DNA of 64,000 nt, taken from Pedobacter sp. Bi126 (GTDB lineage: Bacteria > Bacteroidota > Bacteroidia > Sphingobacteriales > Sphingobacteriaceae). The stretch is from positions 372,001 through 436,000 of the forward strand of contig NZ_CAKKMS010000003.1 of NCBI RefSeq assembly GCF_918698245.1, in the 5' to 3' direction. The notes beneath the pieces were generated by a model. That model was given only the letters and a program-made list of their open reading frames with translations, had not been told where the DNA came from and did not search any database. Position 1 is the first letter of the stretch, and every line of letters begins with the position of its first letter. Made by a program: the position numbers and the translations under genes. Positions 50,476 to 58,416 of the stretch are shown here, piece by piece.

Positions 50476-51252
50476 CTAGCGGATAATTTCGAACCCATTA
50501 TTACCTTTTGGCAGGTGTATATAAAAAGGGAAACCAAACTCTTCATTTGCTCCCTTTTTGAGGTAAGAAATAATAGGGCTGTGATCCTTTCTTTTTAGGT
50601 TTAACAATTTATTCTGTGCATAAAATTCTAATTTGGTTTGATTAGGAAATTCTTGTAAAACATAATCTTCCTCTGCCAACATAGCGAACATATTTTTTAA
50701 CGCACTCAAATTATCTTCTTCCAAATACATGGAAGTATCCGTTTCGTGATATCTCTTTTTTAACAGAGCGGATAATTCGTCGATTTTCTTATCCCTGAAA
50801 AGAAGGTATATGCTGCGATAAAAATCATTAACAAGTTTTAAGCTATTTTCATTTTTAACATCAATCATATGGGATGCTACCCAACCTAATGTTTGATAAG
50901 GTACTTCAGCCTTAAAAACACCTCCTATTTTTAATTCTGGTAGCTTTTTTTCATTTAAAGCCGGGGCATCTAGTTTTGTTATTGTCTGTTGATTATCAAA
51001 ATTACCGTTTGCCGAATCCAAAACGTTTATTTTTATCTGAGCTTCGGCGTTAGGATTAATCAGTTCACCTTCAACTGGCTTTAAAACAACACTAAAACTT
51101 TGATTGCCGCTTGATAAAATAAAGTGGTTTATCGGGTATTGAGAATGGATGCTACCTCCTTCGGTATGGGTATGAACAACTACATCGTTTACAATGAGAT
51201 CAAAATTTGCCAGTGAAATATTGTATTCCAGTAAATAATATGGTTCAGTCAT
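50476..51252 (-). CDS. Unknown protein, last gene of island 2
   Basis: A 258-residue protein without a signal peptide; I do not recognise it. The N-terminal third looks beta-rich (YYLLEYNISLANFDLIVNDVVVH, FILSSGNQSFSVVLKP). The middle (SLKLVNDFYRSIYLLFRDKKIDELSALLKKRYHETD) is helical and charged. The end is short strands (FGFPFYIHLPKGNNGFEI). It follows the lipoprotein gene by 5 nt, so both probably serve the 866-residue protein, for example as immunity or maturation factors. Inference from position only. Confidence 0.55.
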   Translation of the reverse strand: MTEPYYLLEYNISLANFDLIVNDVVVHTHTEGGSIHSQYPINHFILSSGNQSFSVVLKPVEGELINPNAEAQIKINVLDSANGNFDNQQTITKLDAPALNEKKLPELKIGGVFKAEVPYQTLGWVASHMIDVKNENSLKLVNDFYRSIYLLFRDKKIDELSALLKKRYHETDTSMYLEEDNLSALKNMFAMLAEEDYVLQEFPNQTKLEFYAQNKLLNLKRKDHSPIISYLKKGANEEFGFPFYIHLPKGNNGFEIIR

Positions 51253-51257
51253 AAAGG

Positions 51258-51953
51258 TTATTTTTTAAAAAGATGTGCATACGGACTGTCATATTCTTTT
51301 AATAGCGGCTTAGCATATTCCTCAACAATGTGATCCATATATGCCTTTTTAGTTATAATCTTAATTGACATATTTAGGTTAGCATTAGTCGGATCTATAA
51401 CCAGTTGGGTTAATACATCATTTTTGCTCCAAAACAATTGTTGGGGATATTGCGTAGCCTTATTATCAAATTCATCAGCAACTTCTTTAACAAGATGTGG
51501 CATAAGGCTTTTTAATAATGCAGGCGTTTCCTTTTCATTGTCATCAAATTTTCTTTGATTATAAATAATGGAATCGGGTGTCGAATAGCTTTTCAGCATA
51601 TCCTTAAGTAAGTTTGCAGCATCTTTATTATCCGGATGTACACTAATAAAACTCACATCGCCATTGTAGGTTACTACTTTTGTTTCTAAAACTTCTGCGA
51701 TTTTCGTTTTGTTGAAAGTTACATTATCGTTCCCTGCGAAAAAATAATACACTATCTTTTCTCCCTTATCAACCAACTGAACACCATCTTTTGTTGGTAG
51801 TTCAAAGCGTCCCTTTTGTTCCTTTATATTTTTGGTGAATTCAGACAAATCTACATTGGGCTTTTCGGCAAGGACCAAATCTTTTAAGTCAATTTTTTTT
51901 GGACTGCAGCCTAAAAAGATTAAACAAACTAAAAAAGCTATATTTTTCTTCAT
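51258..51953 (-). CDS. Lipoprotein of unknown function in island 2
   Basis: A 231-residue lipoprotein: KKNIAFLVCLIFLGCSPKK gives a clear lipobox with Cys16. The mature protein is mostly soluble, with VAYNGDVSFI-like strands and a helical LLKDMLKSYSTPDSIIYNQRKF part; family unknown. It follows the 866-residue protein gene by 12 nt. As an exported protein next to a probable effector, it is the best immunity candidate if that effector acts in the periplasm (inference). Confidence 0.6.
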   Translation of the reverse strand: MKKNIAFLVCLIFLGCSPKKIDLKDLVLAEKPNVDLSEFTKNIKEQKGRFELPTKDGVQLVDKGEKIVYYFFAGNDNVTFNKTKIAEVLETKVVTYNGDVSFISVHPDNKDAANLLKDMLKSYSTPDSIIYNQRKFDDNEKETPALLKSLMPHLVKEVADEFDNKATQYPQQLFWSKNDVLTQLVIDPTNANLNMSIKIITKKAYMDHIVEEYAKPLLKEYDSPYAHLFKK

Positions 51954-51965
51954 GAGTATATAAAA

Positions 51966-54566
51966 TTAAACCAAATAATGTTTCTTAAATTTAACATCGT
52001 CTTTTTCAACAAGAACAGCATCACCATCAAAGCTAAAAGTTCTCTTAATAAAACCAAATTTAATTGTTGTAGCAGCAACAAAGGTGGCTTTTATGCCTCC
52101 GAATTCTGCTATTGGAGCGACAAATACTCCTTCTTTATCAGCGCCTAATTTTACGCCTCCGGTAACGCTTGTTTTAGCATCCGCTTTTACAATCCCCGAA
52201 ACCCCCATACTACCCGTTTCGGCTTTGGCCGTAGCTTTAAATTCGATATTGACCTTGAGCTCACCGGTAATTTTGACTTCACCGGTTGTTTCCTTAGGGA
52301 ATTTAACATTGATGATGGATTTCCCTGCAATATTAAGTGCACCGCCTACGGTAATCAAAAAAGTTATCTTAACATATTTGTTCATTTTATCCTTAATCCA
52401 AGTGAGTACTTCACCAGCCCCCGGACATATAGCATTTCCACCATATTTTAGAACAATATCGATTAGATCTATACTGAGAGCGGCTTCTATAAGCGGTTTT
52501 GTTTCTGCGCCGATTTCGACAATCTCTCCAACAACTTTGTTTGTTTTTTTTAAATACCATTGAGCAGACACCGCTAAAACTGGTGCCTTCACCTCGAACA
52601 TGAACCTACCTTTGGCCAAACAGGAATTAGATACACGATCTGCCATTTGCTTAACCTGATTTATAACCCTCAGGGTTTTAGCAATACGTTCTGACCATTC
52701 TTTACTAAATTCAACCTTTTGCTTTTTACCTGCTGAGGTAGTCCATTCTCCTACAAATGATAACTCAAACTTTTGAGCCATCTCACCAAAGTTTTCAGAC
52801 CAGCCGGCATCTACTGCAGCGCCTATTGCTTTCTTTTTTGCTTCATCTAACTCATAACCGTACAACTTATTACCGTAGGTGTAGGCAAAGGGTTGGGTAT
52901 GCGACCATTTAAATTCTATGGTCCATTTAATATCAGAGTATACATGTATAGCCAGTGTAGGATTGTTCTGAACAGAATAATACCTGCAAGAATGGATATG
53001 AACCATGTAATTATTCATTAATCCATCCCGCTTGGGCCAAATGTAATTTAATGGAATAACATTGAACTTACTCATTGTTGATACTGCCGGAACTGTAATT
53101 TTGCCCTCATTCTCCGCTTTTACATCAATGTTGATTAATTTGATGGTTTTATTGTGCTTTTTGCGGTCAAAACAAGCTTTGGTATCGAATTTTACGGGTT
53201 CTACGGTAATATCTTTTGGTTTATTGCCAACAATAGTTTCATAAATAATAGTTTGTGCATTATGCCCGTAATATTCAAATGCAATATCTACCCTCCGGTT
53301 ATTCTGATAGTCTGCCTCATTTTTATATTTAATATTGTCGCGACCTTTTTTATCGTCTGTGGGGGTTACTTCTCCATGTCCGGCCGTTTTGATCCGATTA
53401 GGATCTAATTTCCCTTTGATAAAAAACTCTCTTACTGTTTTTGCCCTGTTTTCTGATAATACATTGTTATGGTTCTGTTTACCGATTACACAAGCAAAAC
53501 CATCAAGTTGAATAGTACTGTATCGATGCTCAAGCAAGAACCGCAATATATTATTAAGCTGCTTAAGACTTTCGGGTAAAAGTTCTGTACTATCAAATTT
53601 AAAAATAATAGACTCTAACGTTTTTTCCCGTTTATCGATTACATTTTTAACTCCACTTCCATTATCGAAAACTAGTTCGGGTTTACTTCCTTCTTCTGTT
53701 ACATTAATTTGTTCAAACTTGCACAACTCAAATCTTGCCTCATTTTTATCGGGCTGGTAAATGGTTACCGGTGTTCTGTTTTCGGGTATTTCTACTATCT
53801 GCGATTTAAGTTTATCTTTTATCCTTAAAAACCGGGCATGGGCAGTATCACCCTTACCTCCCGTATCTTCAATATATTTACCAGTTACGGGATGCACCAC
53901 ACGCACATAAAATTCTTCAACATCCGATCTATCATTCATAGACTGGTACCATGAATACGTATTGGGAATTTTTAGGTTAATTTCGCCATTGGTTACACTT
54001 ACCCGATAAATTTTTCGGGTTTCTTCATCATCTTTTGGCCATAGGCCTAGTGCTGATCTCAATTTTCTGAATACCCTAACCTCTACATTATCATAGCCAT
54101 TTAAGCCTTCGGTAAAAAGCCTGAGCCAGATGAGTTCTCCGTACGAAAACTGGTAAGTTTTGCGTACATCTGCTCCTCCTTCATTTTGAGTCCACCTGCT
54201 GTCTACTATTTTTGCAGGTGATTCGCCCCTGATCTTTAAGCCTGATTTACTATCGAAATTCCCGCTCCATGTTGCTTCAATGTACCACAGGTATGGTCCG
54301 CATAATTTTTTGGGTATCCGGTAACCATAGCTAAAATTGCTGGGTATTGTTTTCTGAAGATCGATGACGCTTTTCTCGTTAAAAACGGCCCATTTTATAT
54401 CTTTCTTTCTATCTTGCTCGGTAGTGCCGGGCTGCCATTCTCCTATTTTGAACCAAACATACTGATCTGGAGCTACTACCACTAACTGACCGGGTATAGA
54501 TCCTTTGTTAGCATTATATACTTTACCTTCGCCGGTCCAAATAATTTTCTTTATTCCCTTTGCCAT
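51966..54566 (-). CDS. Large protein with embedded OmpA-like domain, candidate T6SS effector
   Basis: An 866-residue protein without a signal peptide. Residues 1-260 look like two Ig-like beta domains (PGQLVVVAPDQYVWFKIGEW, GELIWLRLFTEGLNGYDNVEV). Residues about 315-435 form an OmpA/MotB-type domain (IFKFDSTELLPESLKQLNNI, LSENRAKTVREFF, NNRRVDIAFEY). The C-terminal part has a hydrophobic, glycine-rich stretch (ITFLITVGGALNIAGKSI) followed by repeated beta strands (EVKITGELKVNIEFKATAKA, VTGGVKLGADKEGVFVAPIA). It follows a PAAR-like protein by 3 nt, so it is probably a spike-carried effector. The toxic mechanism is unknown; pore formation is one guess. Confidence 0.65.
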   Translation of the reverse strand: MAKGIKKIIWTGEGKVYNANKGSIPGQLVVVAPDQYVWFKIGEWQPGTTEQDRKKDIKWAVFNEKSVIDLQKTIPSNFSYGYRIPKKLCGPYLWYIEATWSGNFDSKSGLKIRGESPAKIVDSRWTQNEGGADVRKTYQFSYGELIWLRLFTEGLNGYDNVEVRVFRKLRSALGLWPKDDEETRKIYRVSVTNGEINLKIPNTYSWYQSMNDRSDVEEFYVRVVHPVTGKYIEDTGGKGDTAHARFLRIKDKLKSQIVEIPENRTPVTIYQPDKNEARFELCKFEQINVTEEGSKPELVFDNGSGVKNVIDKREKTLESIIFKFDSTELLPESLKQLNNILRFLLEHRYSTIQLDGFACVIGKQNHNNVLSENRAKTVREFFIKGKLDPNRIKTAGHGEVTPTDDKKGRDNIKYKNEADYQNNRRVDIAFEYYGHNAQTIIYETIVGNKPKDITVEPVKFDTKACFDRKKHNKTIKLINIDVKAENEGKITVPAVSTMSKFNVIPLNYIWPKRDGLMNNYMVHIHSCRYYSVQNNPTLAIHVYSDIKWTIEFKWSHTQPFAYTYGNKLYGYELDEAKKKAIGAAVDAGWSENFGEMAQKFELSFVGEWTTSAGKKQKVEFSKEWSERIAKTLRVINQVKQMADRVSNSCLAKGRFMFEVKAPVLAVSAQWYLKKTNKVVGEIVEIGAETKPLIEAALSIDLIDIVLKYGGNAICPGAGEVLTWIKDKMNKYVKITFLITVGGALNIAGKSIINVKFPKETTGEVKITGELKVNIEFKATAKAETGSMGVSGIVKADAKTSVTGGVKLGADKEGVFVAPIAEFGGIKATFVAATTIKFGFIKRTFSFDGDAVLVEKDDVKFKKHYLV

Positions 54567-54569
54567 ACG

Positions 54570-55049
54570 TTATGCTTTAACACTCGCTTCTACACCGTTA
54601 AAATTATTTGCAGATTCATCTAAAGATTCTGACATGGGATTGAGCTGTGATTGTACGTCTTTATTTGCGTTATTAAAGTTTTGTTTTGAGGCTTCTGCTT
54701 TTTGACCATGCTGAACAATCTCAATGCAATCGGGCCCTCCGATAGGGCAGGTAGCTTTGCTATCTTCGAGCAAAATTTTACCACCGTTTGTAAGGATGGT
54801 ATCTTCATAAAAACCCGACCATTTGGTTACCACAGCATTACAGGGTTTATTGTACATTTTTGAGCAGGATCCAAACATATTTTTTTCAAAAGTTGGACCG
54901 ATATCCATTGTGGTTGCTATGGATTTTTGGCTTCCATCTTTATCGTTTGCATATTCTTTGGTATGCGTTAGCACTTTGAGTTTATCGGGCGCCGATCCAA
55001 ATTTGCACATACACTGTGCCCCCTGAACTACAATATGTTTCTCTGCCAT
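54570..55049 (-). CDS. DUF4280 PAAR-like protein
   Basis: A 159-residue protein with the DUF4280 PAAR-like pattern: VVQGAQCMCKFGSAPDKLKV at the start, then GPTFEKNMFGSCSKMYNKPC and ATCPIGGPDCIEIVQHGQ. The cysteines (13, 15, 62, 70, 100, 107) could bind a metal at the spike tip. The last 40 residues (SKQNFNNANKDVQSQLN) are polar. PAAR proteins sharpen the VgrG spike and carry effectors. Here the candidate cargo is the 866-residue protein encoded 3 nt downstream. Confidence 0.85.
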   Translation of the reverse strand: MAEKHIVVQGAQCMCKFGSAPDKLKVLTHTKEYANDKDGSQKSIATTMDIGPTFEKNMFGSCSKMYNKPCNAVVTKWSGFYEDTILTNGGKILLEDSKATCPIGGPDCIEIVQHGQKAEASKQNFNNANKDVQSQLNPMSESLDESANNFNGVEASVKA

Positions 55050-55053
55050 TGCC

Positions 55054-56010
55054 TTAATTATTTAGTAAACGATCCCAAAATCCTTTTTTTGACGGGCCAT
55101 CAAGTACCACCATTTCTGTTACGGGCAAACCTTTAACATTGGTATCTAATTCGAAATCGTGATCAAACTCCTGGTCATTTTCGGGAATCAATGCAATTTT
55201 TACCTTTACTTTCGCTTTTTCCTGTACACCGTAACTGAAATCAGAAACGACAGATATGATCCGCTTAAATTTCGGGTGTAAAAGATAATATCCTTCATAA
55301 TTACCAATAGCCCTGTTTGTGATATATAATTCATCCTCCAATGGCATAATAGTACCATCATGAATCAATTCTATTGCCCCAAAGCCATTAGATTGGGCAC
55401 CTAATTTCTCTTGGGTTAGATAGCCTTCTACGTTAAAGCCTCTGGCTATCGGAAACTTGTATATGGATTCGGTTATACGGCTCTGACCATATTCTTTATA
55501 AACCGGTTTAAAAAAAGTGTTGATAAACCAATCGTTATTTAAAAATGCCAGGTTTATACTATCAGTGTTGGCCAGCTGTTTTCCCATCCGCTCTACATAG
55601 TCTTCTACAAGACCACCTTCAAAATTATCCAGCACCTTCTTTTTAACAGATTGCCATCTTTTTAATATATCCTGGTGATTGTAAATACTTTGAAAACCAC
55701 CATTTTGATCAACAGTAATTACCAAAGGATAAAACACTTTTCCCGCAGCATAAGCTAAACGATCGGCAACCAGATCGGGCAAGATTTCATTGACAAAAAC
55801 ATCACTAATCCGCTCAATTTGAAATAAAGGTTGTCCCTCTTTACCTGGCTTTAACCTGGTAACACGCACTTCGTATTTAACTTCGTTGCTATTTTCTTCG
55901 CCCTCGTTAAAAATGATTAAAACGCCATATTTTAAACATACTTCAGCAGGCCAATCTAAACGAAGGGCGTTTAAGCCTGAATAATATATTGTTTTATTTG
56001 AAATGTCCAT
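55054..56010 (-). CDS. Unknown protein upstream of the PAAR-like gene
   Basis: A 318-residue soluble protein that I do not recognise. It starts MDISNKTIYYSGLNALRLDW and shows mixed alpha/beta patterns (KYEVRVTRLKPGKEGQPLF, FYPLVITVDQNGGFQSIYN, KVKVKIALIPEND) with a short basic end (KKGFWDRLLNN). It ends 4 nt before the PAAR-like gene. It may be an adaptor that loads the PAAR-like protein or the 866-residue protein (inference from position). Confidence 0.55.
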   Translation of the reverse strand: MDISNKTIYYSGLNALRLDWPAEVCLKYGVLIIFNEGEENSNEVKYEVRVTRLKPGKEGQPLFQIERISDVFVNEILPDLVADRLAYAAGKVFYPLVITVDQNGGFQSIYNHQDILKRWQSVKKKVLDNFEGGLVEDYVERMGKQLANTDSINLAFLNNDWFINTFFKPVYKEYGQSRITESIYKFPIARGFNVEGYLTQEKLGAQSNGFGAIELIHDGTIMPLEDELYITNRAIGNYEGYYLLHPKFKRIISVVSDFSYGVQEKAKVKVKIALIPENDQEFDHDFELDTNVKGLPVTEMVVLDGPSKKGFWDRLLNN

Positions 56011-56066
56011 TTTAAAACCGTATCAATCTATTTTACAAAGAATTATCGAACATACTTAATATACAT

Positions 56067-56312
56067 TTAGCTTTGAAAAACATCATAATACCAATCCCCA
56101 CCGTATCTGAATAATACAGAAACTATCAACAGCATCGGAAAAATAACACCAACTGCCATAAGGCTAAGTGTTATACCCATCCAAAGGCTTGTCCTTTTAA
56201 CTTCCATATTATTTCTCTTTATCCCCCGGATTTTCCTAAGCATAAATAATTCTTTTAACCAATTTACTGTATTGGGTTTGACTTCGGTTTTGGCAACAAT
56301 TCCCCACATCAC
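56067..56312 (-). CDS. Small membrane protein, candidate immunity partner
   Basis: An 81-residue protein with one clear hydrophobic segment (LWMGITLSLMAVGVIFPMLLIVSVLF) behind a basic region (RKIRGIKRNN). It starts directly after the stop of the 112-residue membrane protein gene, without a gap. Placed after a GHSHGG hydrolase, it may form a membrane immunity complex with the 112-residue protein, as small membrane proteins do for some phospholipase effectors (inference). Confidence 0.5.
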   Translation of the reverse strand: MMWGIVAKTEVKPNTVNWLKELFMLRKIRGIKRNNMEVKRTSLWMGITLSLMAVGVIFPMLLIVSVLFRYGGDWYYDVFQS

Positions 56313-56651
56313 TTATTTTGTAAAAGGATTATCCAGCAATGCATTTGATATCAGATAAAAAGAAAGTATTAAGCTCACTACCGATAATATGCCGAAAAAT
56401 ACAATGCCCCGAGTCAAATATAAAACCCAAACAGTTTCTATTTTCTTAATTAAAAGATCTGCTAACACGAACAAAATGGCTGTTGGAATACCTATTACTA
56501 AGCCAAATTGTTTTATGGTCTGTAATATTGCACCGATAGTAATTTTATCTGCAAGACTACCGAAACTGTAAATAAAATACAGCGTAACAATGGTGGTTGC
56601 TAATAAAAGAACGATCAAAAACTGAATCAATAGTTGAGGTATATTTTTCAT
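56313..56651 (-). CDS. Small three-segment membrane protein, candidate immunity
   Basis: A 112-residue protein with three hydrophobic segments (LLIQFLIVLLLATTIVTLYFI, GLVIGIPTAILFVLADLLI, GILSVVSLILSFYLI). It starts 2 nt after the stop of the hydrolase gene, so translation is probably coupled. Family unknown. Position and membrane location suit protection against a membrane-acting lipase effector; this is inference. Confidence 0.55.
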   Translation of the reverse strand: MKNIPQLLIQFLIVLLLATTIVTLYFIYSFGSLADKITIGAILQTIKQFGLVIGIPTAILFVLADLLIKKIETVWVLYLTRGIVFFGILSVVSLILSFYLISNALLDNPFTK

Positions 56652-56653
56652 AG

Positions 56654-58243
56654 TTATTTCTTTTTATAGCCGGGATTTACCTTTGAGCTAAATGCACCTC
56701 TTAACCCTGTTTCTACATCTTTCCAAAATTTAGTGTGACTTAAACTATGCGATACTACTGCCAGATAGGGTACTGTACCTGGCCGTGTAAGTAAATCTGG
56801 ATAAGTTTTTTTATCTTTTTCTGCAACTAGTGGTGCATGATATTTGGAAACAAGTTTTGAATATACCTGCAAATCTTTTCTCAATTTAGTGATTTCGGTA
56901 TCTAATTTACCAAAAACCAAAGGCTCTATTACTTTATCTATTGCTAATGTGATCAACAATAAAGTAACTGGATCAATAAATTGACTAAATAGACGCAGCA
57001 AAAGTTCTTCGAGATTGTTTCTTTGCATTGCTCCCACTGTCCCAGAGATAAAGCCTTCACATATTGCTTTTTTACCACGGCTATGGTAAGGGTCGTGTGT
57101 AGTAATATTAACATCCTGAACACTTAAGCCGGCTGCTTGATCTGCTGGAGTCCATGCGTTAACCTCAATACTATCTGTTAATCCCGTGTTTTCTGCAAAT
57201 ATCCTGGCCATTAAATGCAAGATATAACTGTCGCGCTCATTGGTTTTTATATCAAATAATGTATTTAAAATAGCAATTCCCTGTGTTAACTTTAAATTCG
57301 CAACAAACTTAGCTTTACTATAACCGTTGTTCGTATTGGAAAAATTGCCATATACATCATAAGTCCATTTTAAAAACGTATTAAGTAATCCCACAAATTC
57401 GTCTCTTTCTTTATTTAAAGTCGGTTTGTTAACATTTATCCCTTTAATATATTTGATAAATTCCTGTGCGAGTACATTTGCGCCTTTAAAAGCTTTTGCC
57501 ATTTCACGCCACACAATAGCACCTTCTTTGTCAGACATCCAAATACCGAGCAGATTAGATTTAAGTGCCTCGGTATCTATCCCAGCAAGTATTTTAAGGC
57601 CATTTTCAAAGTTTTTCACATGAAAATCCTGAAGAAATGCCTCCAAATTCACCAAACTGAAGTCTGCAACAAGCTGTTGTGTTAAATCGTATTCATTATG
57701 TACGTTAATAATTTTACAGGCCTTATGTAGCTTTGCATGGTTTAGCTGGTGTTTCTTTTTAAAAAAAGGAGTAGATAGATAGGTAATACTTTTAATTTTC
57801 CATAGTTGAGGAAATGCTTTGCCTTTCTCTGAAGTAATTAAATTGGTAAATTCATTAATAACATTGCCACCATGCGAATGGCCTATTAAATGAAGATGTA
57901 CCTCTTTTCTTTTAAATTTTGGGTATTCTCTATCGATTAGGTCTAATAAACGCGCTGCCGCCTTATTTCTTTCTTGGGTATTATTATCTCCAGACCAGCT
58001 GAAAAATGTTCCTTCTATATGTAGGTCATGAAATTGTGGCTTTAACTCCTTTACTTTTGCCCAAAAATTTTCGACACTTTCTTCTTCACCACCCCAGTAC
58101 TTGGTATTTGCTTCATGTTTTAAACCTTTGGTATTAATGGGATCAGTTGTACCAGCAACCATCATCACCAAATCTGTAATCGTTTTATCTTTTGTAGCTT
58201 CAGGTACAACGAACCTCGGCTTCTTAAACACTACATTTGTCAT
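56654..58243 (-). CDS. Alpha/beta hydrolase (lipase-like), candidate T6SS effector
   Basis: A 529-residue protein without a signal peptide. Residues 1-200 look like an alpha/beta-hydrolase: MVAGTTDPIN near the oxyanion region, the nucleophile elbow HLIGHSHGGNVINEF (Ser123), and Asp186 in INVHNEYDLTQQ. A histidine in ITTHDPYHSRG (His383 or His387) could complete the triad. The rest has a hydrophobic stretch (FIDPVTLLLITLAIDKVIEPLVF, about 427-447). Placed after VgrG2 and a needle-like protein, and before two small membrane proteins, it resembles Tle-type phospholipase effectors. Effector status is inferred. Confidence 0.7.
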   Translation of the reverse strand: MTNVVFKKPRFVVPEATKDKTITDLVMMVAGTTDPINTKGLKHEANTKYWGGEEESVENFWAKVKELKPQFHDLHIEGTFFSWSGDNNTQERNKAAARLLDLIDREYPKFKRKEVHLHLIGHSHGGNVINEFTNLITSEKGKAFPQLWKIKSITYLSTPFFKKKHQLNHAKLHKACKIINVHNEYDLTQQLVADFSLVNLEAFLQDFHVKNFENGLKILAGIDTEALKSNLLGIWMSDKEGAIVWREMAKAFKGANVLAQEFIKYIKGINVNKPTLNKERDEFVGLLNTFLKWTYDVYGNFSNTNNGYSKAKFVANLKLTQGIAILNTLFDIKTNERDSYILHLMARIFAENTGLTDSIEVNAWTPADQAAGLSVQDVNITTHDPYHSRGKKAICEGFISGTVGAMQRNNLEELLLRLFSQFIDPVTLLLITLAIDKVIEPLVFGKLDTEITKLRKDLQVYSKLVSKYHAPLVAEKDKKTYPDLLTRPGTVPYLAVVSHSLSHTKFWKDVETGLRGAFSSKVNPGYKKK

Positions 58244-58250
58244 AGCCTGC

Positions 58251-58415
58251 TTATTTACCGGTGATATTGATTTTTTTGTTCGAAGCTAAGACCAAATTTT
58301 CTCCCAAGGCAACAATCTCTACCTTTTCAGCAGTTTCAAATGCGGTTTGCGAAGTGGAAACATATTGATCAGTAATTGTAATGATCAGGTTTTTAGCAAT
58401 TTTCTTAATGGCCAT
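58251..58415 (-). CDS. Small needle-like protein similar to the VgrG2 tail
   Basis: A 54-residue protein that starts 1 nt after the vgrG2 stop (MAIKKIAKNLIITITDQYVS) and ends 7 nt before the hydrolase gene. An upstream ATG at 58442 would overlap vgrG2 and is not favoured. Its end, AEKVEIVALGENLVLASNKK, lines up with AEKVTIFSTKENMLLESSEK of the VgrG2 needle, so it looks like one more beta-helix repeat set encoded as a free protein. It may extend the spike or dock the hydrolase (inference). Confidence 0.65.
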   Translation of the reverse strand: MAIKKIAKNLIITITDQYVSTSQTAFETAEKVEIVALGENLVLASNKKINITGK

Positions 58416-58416
58416 A

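Noticed and set aside
52084..52563. 159-codon plus-strand frame inside the 866-residue gene
   Set aside because: Antisense of repeated beta strands; no family features and no promoter.
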